64,000 nucleotides of DNA from Haloprofundus salinisoli (GTDB lineage: Archaea; Halobacteriota; Halobacteria; Halobacteriales; Haloferacaceae), in assembly GCF_020097815.1 (NCBI RefSeq), contig NZ_CP083663.1, positions 2,953,015 to 3,017,014 on the forward strand, given 5' to 3'. Both the position numbers and the translations under genes were made by a program. Under the pieces are notes generated by a model that saw only the letters and a list, made by a program, of their open reading frames with translations, was not told the DNA's origin and ran no database searches. Positions 61,640-64,000 of the stretch are shown here, in pieces. Position 1 is the first letter of the stretch. Each line of letters starts with the position of its first letter.

Positions 61640-62680
61640 ATGAGTCGAGAACGCAAACGGGTCGAGGATCAGGTTATCGTCATTACCGGGGCGACGTCGG
61701 GCATCGGTCTGTCGACAGCGCGGATGGCCGCCGAGCGCGGGGCTCGGCTCGTTCTCGTCGCGCGAAGCGAGGACGCGCTGCGGGAACTGACCGAGGAGAT
61801 AGAGCGGGACGGCGGCGACGCGGTGTACGTCGTCGCCGACGTGACCGACCGAGACGAGGTCCGCAAAGCCGTCGACGTGGCCGAGGAGACGTACGGCGGG
61901 TTCGACACGTGGGTCAACGTCGCGGGTGCCTTCATCTTCGGCAAACTCCAGGAGGTTCCCGTCGAGGATATGCGTCGACTGTTCGAGACCAACGTCTGGG
62001 GGTTGCTGTACGGTTCGCTCGAAGCCGCAAAGCACCTGAAGGAGCACGACCGCGAAGGCGGGATAATCAACATCGGCAGCGTCGTCTCTGACCGCGCGCT
62101 CGTGCTTCAGGGGAGCTACTCGGCGTCGAAGCACGCCGTCAAAGGCTTCACCGACGCGCTCAGAATGGAGTTAGAGGAGGAAGGTGCGCCCGTCTCCGTG
62201 ACGCTCGTCAAACCGAGCGCGATAGACACGCCCTACCCCGAACACGCGAAGAACTACATGGACGACGAGGCGGCGTTGCCGCCGCCGCTCTACGCGCCGG
62301 AGACGGTCGCCCGCGCGATTCTGAGCGCCGCGGAACGGCCCCAACGCGACGTGTTCGTCGGCTTCGGGGGCAAGGGCATGTCGATGCTCGGCTACTACGC
62401 GCCGAGTTTTATGGACACGCTCATGGAGACGGTGTTCTACAAACTCCAGCGGAAGGACCGACCGCCGCGACCGCGAGACGAGAGCATACTCGACGGACCG
62501 GCGGGAAGTCTCGACGAACGGGGCGAACAAGAGAGGCACGTCTCCGAGACGAGCCTCTACACCCGGTTGTCCCAGCGCCGGGGAGTGGCGGCATCGCTGC
62601 TCGCCGGTATCGGGGCTGTAGCGATCGTGTTCTACGCGCGCTCGAAGGCGAATCGGATCCGAGACGGACCCGACGCCTGA
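61640..62680 (+). CDS. SDR oxidoreductase with C-terminal transmembrane helix
   Basis: This 346-residue protein has a Rossmann SDR core. The N-terminal VIVITGATSGIGLSTARMAA precedes the NNAG-like VNVAGAFIFGK. The catalytic NIGSVVSDRALVLQGSYSAS then gives YSASKHAVKG. After about residue 300 an acidic linker leads to a hydrophobic helix near the C-terminus (GVAASLLAGIGAVAIVFYAR). So it is probably a membrane-bound reductase. It has a strong Shine-Dalgarno-like site. Substrate unknown. Confidence 0.85.
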   Translation: MSRERKRVEDQVIVITGATSGIGLSTARMAAERGARLVLVARSEDALRELTEEIERDGGDAVYVVADVTDRDEVRKAVDVAEETYGGFDTWVNVAGAFIFGKLQEVPVEDMRRLFETNVWGLLYGSLEAAKHLKEHDREGGIINIGSVVSDRALVLQGSYSASKHAVKGFTDALRMELEEEGAPVSVTLVKPSAIDTPYPEHAKNYMDDEAALPPPLYAPETVARAILSAAERPQRDVFVGFGGKGMSMLGYYAPSFMDTLMETVFYKLQRKDRPPRPRDESILDGPAGSLDERGEQERHVSETSLYTRLSQRRGVAASLLAGIGAVAIVFYARSKANRIRDGPDA

Positions 62681-62780
62681 CGAGAGACGGTCGTTCCCGG
62701 GGGAGCGCCGACCCACTCAGAGCGTAATCCAGCGCTCGGTTCGTTCGCCGGTGCTCGTCGCGTCGTCCCCCGCTCACCTT

Positions 62781-63100
62781 TCACGTCACGCCGTACGCGT
62801 CGTCGAAGACGACCGACCGCTCGGACGACCTGCGGAGCGCGCAGTCGAACTCGTCGAGGCGGCTCCGCAGCGCTTCTAACTCGGCTTTCGACGCGTTCGC
62901 GCCGACGTACGAGAGGGATCTGCCTCCGAGGCGTCCTCCCAATTCGCGTCAGGGGGTAACGCTCGCCACTCGCCGTCCACCTCGGTTTCGCAAAAGACCA
63001 CCGAGAGGTCGAACAGCGTTCGGTAGTAGGCCTCGGCTTCTCGCAGTCGCTCTACGCGCAGCGCGACGTGTGCCAGTGCGTCCACGTCGGGGGAGTCCAC
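62781..63100 (-). pseudogene. Truncated, frameshifted VOC-domain gene
   Basis: From a GTG at 63100 the minus strand reads VDALAHVALRVERLREAEAY and RTLFDLSVVF, the start of a haloarchaeal VOC/glyoxalase-type protein, up to ANWEDASEAD. Then the frame shifts. LSYVGANASKAELEALRSRL, DEFDCALRRS and VVFDDAYGVT end at TGA (62781-62783). About 35 residues of the middle appear missing. It is a degraded gene beside the carbonic anhydrase. Confidence 0.6.
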
Positions 63101-63129
63101 GGTCCGGGAGATAACGGTCCCGCCGCTCG

Positions 63130-63810
63130 TCAGTACTCCCAGAGCCGGTCGATTCGCGGAGCGATTTCCGGGTACTCCTCGCGCAGTCTCTCGACGTTCG
63201 TCTCGCCGTCGACGTTGACGACGTGGACCTCCCCGCGGCGACCCGAGTACACGTCCTGGAAGTCGTAGACGACGCCGACGACGCCGACGCGCTCGGGAAC
63301 GTCGTCGCTCTCGACGAGGAGTTCGACCTGTCTGTCGACGTTGTACTCGACGAGTCGGTTTATCGCCGCCGCGCGGCCGACGTCCGAGGGGAGGCGCTCG
63401 ACGCCCGATTCGAGGTGCGGTTTCAACAGTTCGAGACAGTGCTCGATACCGGCGGGCTCCGAGAGACCCTCCGTTAGTTCGTCGTACGTCGCCGTGACCG
63501 CCCCACAACCCGTGTGGCCCATCACGACGACGGTCTCCGTTCCGGTGTGTTCGACCGGGTACAGCACGTCCCCGGACACGACTTCACCGGCGTCGGTTCG
63601 CTGTGCGACGCGGTTGCCGATGTTGCTACAGGTGAAGATGTGCCCCGGTTCGTCGTTGCCCCAGGCGTGGTCCTGCAGGACGCGCGAGTCCGAACAGCAG
63701 ACGGTGACCGCACCCGGGTGCTGGGCGTCCTGCACGTCGTCGAATCGGCTCTCGAACTCTTCGGCGTGCTTCGAGTTGTTCTCCAGCAACTCGACGAACA
63801 TCCGATTCAT
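63130..63810 (-). CDS. Beta-type carbonic anhydrase
   Basis: This 226-residue enzyme has zinc ligands in the beta-CA pattern. CCSDSR gives the first Cys (Cys39) and the Asp41-Arg43 dyad; GHTGCG gives His99 and Cys102. The first ~30 residues are helical (MFVELLENNSKHAEEFES). It interconverts CO2 and bicarbonate, a cytosolic role. Start ATG at 63810. Confidence 0.9.
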   Translation of the reverse strand: MNRMFVELLENNSKHAEEFESRFDDVQDAQHPGAVTVCCSDSRVLQDHAWGNDEPGHIFTCSNIGNRVAQRTDAGEVVSGDVLYPVEHTGTETVVVMGHTGCGAVTATYDELTEGLSEPAGIEHCLELLKPHLESGVERLPSDVGRAAAINRLVEYNVDRQVELLVESDDVPERVGVVGVVYDFQDVYSGRRGEVHVVNVDGETNVERLREEYPEIAPRIDRLWEY

Positions 63811-63973
63811 GGCCGTGGTAACGCGGTCCGATCTGATATAATCCCCCGTTCTGGCAAGACGCGGTGTAACGCGATTCGGCGGGCGGCAGAGACCACCCTG
63901 AGAGTGTGGGCGGGTTCGGATACTCGGTTTCGTCGTACGGTACCCTCAGGCCCTCGTACAGCGTACAGAGGGT
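63811..63973. other. Spacer before the right window edge
   Basis: No gene is seen. The sequence GATCTGATATAATCC near 63826-63842 is AT-rich and could be the promoter for the carbonic anhydrase on the minus strand. Confidence 0.35.
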
Positions 63974-64000
63974 ATGACCGCGCCAGCGCCGGCAGCGGGA
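63974..64000 (+). CDS. Possible start of a gene cut by the right edge
   Basis: ATG at 63974 opens MTAPAPAAG and runs off the window. Nine codons are too few to judge, and it may not be coding. Confidence 0.2.

Noticed and set aside
1..64000. CRISPR arrays, rRNA, tRNA or complete insertion sequences
   Set aside because: None seen: no regularly spaced repeats, no rRNA signatures, no cloverleaf structures and no transposase ORFs, though a computed search would be needed to exclude short or divergent ones.

Overview
The window looks like chromosomal DNA of a haloarchaeon, probably order Haloferacales (genus not resolved). Proteins are acidic (Asp/Glu-rich, few Lys), most of the DNA is GC-rich, and many genes have a TATA-like box 24-31 bases before the start codon and no Shine-Dalgarno sequence, as in leaderless haloarchaeal transcripts. 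Many products belong to haloarchaeal families: DUF5799, DUF7344, DUF7511, DUF5796, DUF7128, HalOD1, PGF-CTERM, RPA/RPAP/RPE. I saw no rRNA, tRNA, CRISPR array or intact insertion sequence.

0-13 kb: small conserved proteins, a PGF-CTERM surface protein, a HAD hydrolase, a membrane-anchored winged-helix protein, a gluconate-dehydratase-like enolase-superfamily enzyme with a palindromic operator, a MOSC protein, an SDR, methylmalonyl-CoA epimerase, a MenE-like ligase with a long acidic tail and an acyl-CoA dehydrogenase. 13-31 kb: an AlkZ-like protein, an MFS carrier, an MBL lactonase-like protein, a MutS-like ATPase, an XPD-like helicase, a membrane HTH regulator with a secreted subtilase-like protein, nnr-moaC, and an amidohydrolase. 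31-38 kb: HflX with a disrupted 5' end, FUN14, SBDS, a low-GC island of two tiny membrane proteins, NifU-like, inositol-monophosphatase-like, thioredoxin, ArfC-like reductase and a GT4 glycosyltransferase.

38-52 kb is a core information-processing block: rpa1-rpap1-rpe with overlapping start and stop codons, then an Lhr-type helicase. A methyltransferase, an acyltransferase, a Cdc48 AAA ATPase and the aroK-chorismate mutase pair of aromatic amino-acid synthesis follow. 52-64 kb is more accessory: an orphan gene, a CorC/HlyC transporter, a GAF-PAS histidine kinase, HalOD1, GNAT, AI-2E and Acr3-like membrane proteins, an SDR and a beta-carbonic anhydrase. These are interspersed with relics of an aldo/keto reductase, an HTH-10 regulator, a NikR-like regulator and a VOC protein.

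The main points for follow-up are the operator before the dehydratase gene, the apparent one-base lesion at the start of hflX, the low-GC tiny-membrane-protein pair, the subtilase lacking its usual Asp next to a membrane regulator, and the cluster of gene relics at 52-63 kb. All family assignments come from reading the sequence and from memory of the families; no database search was run.
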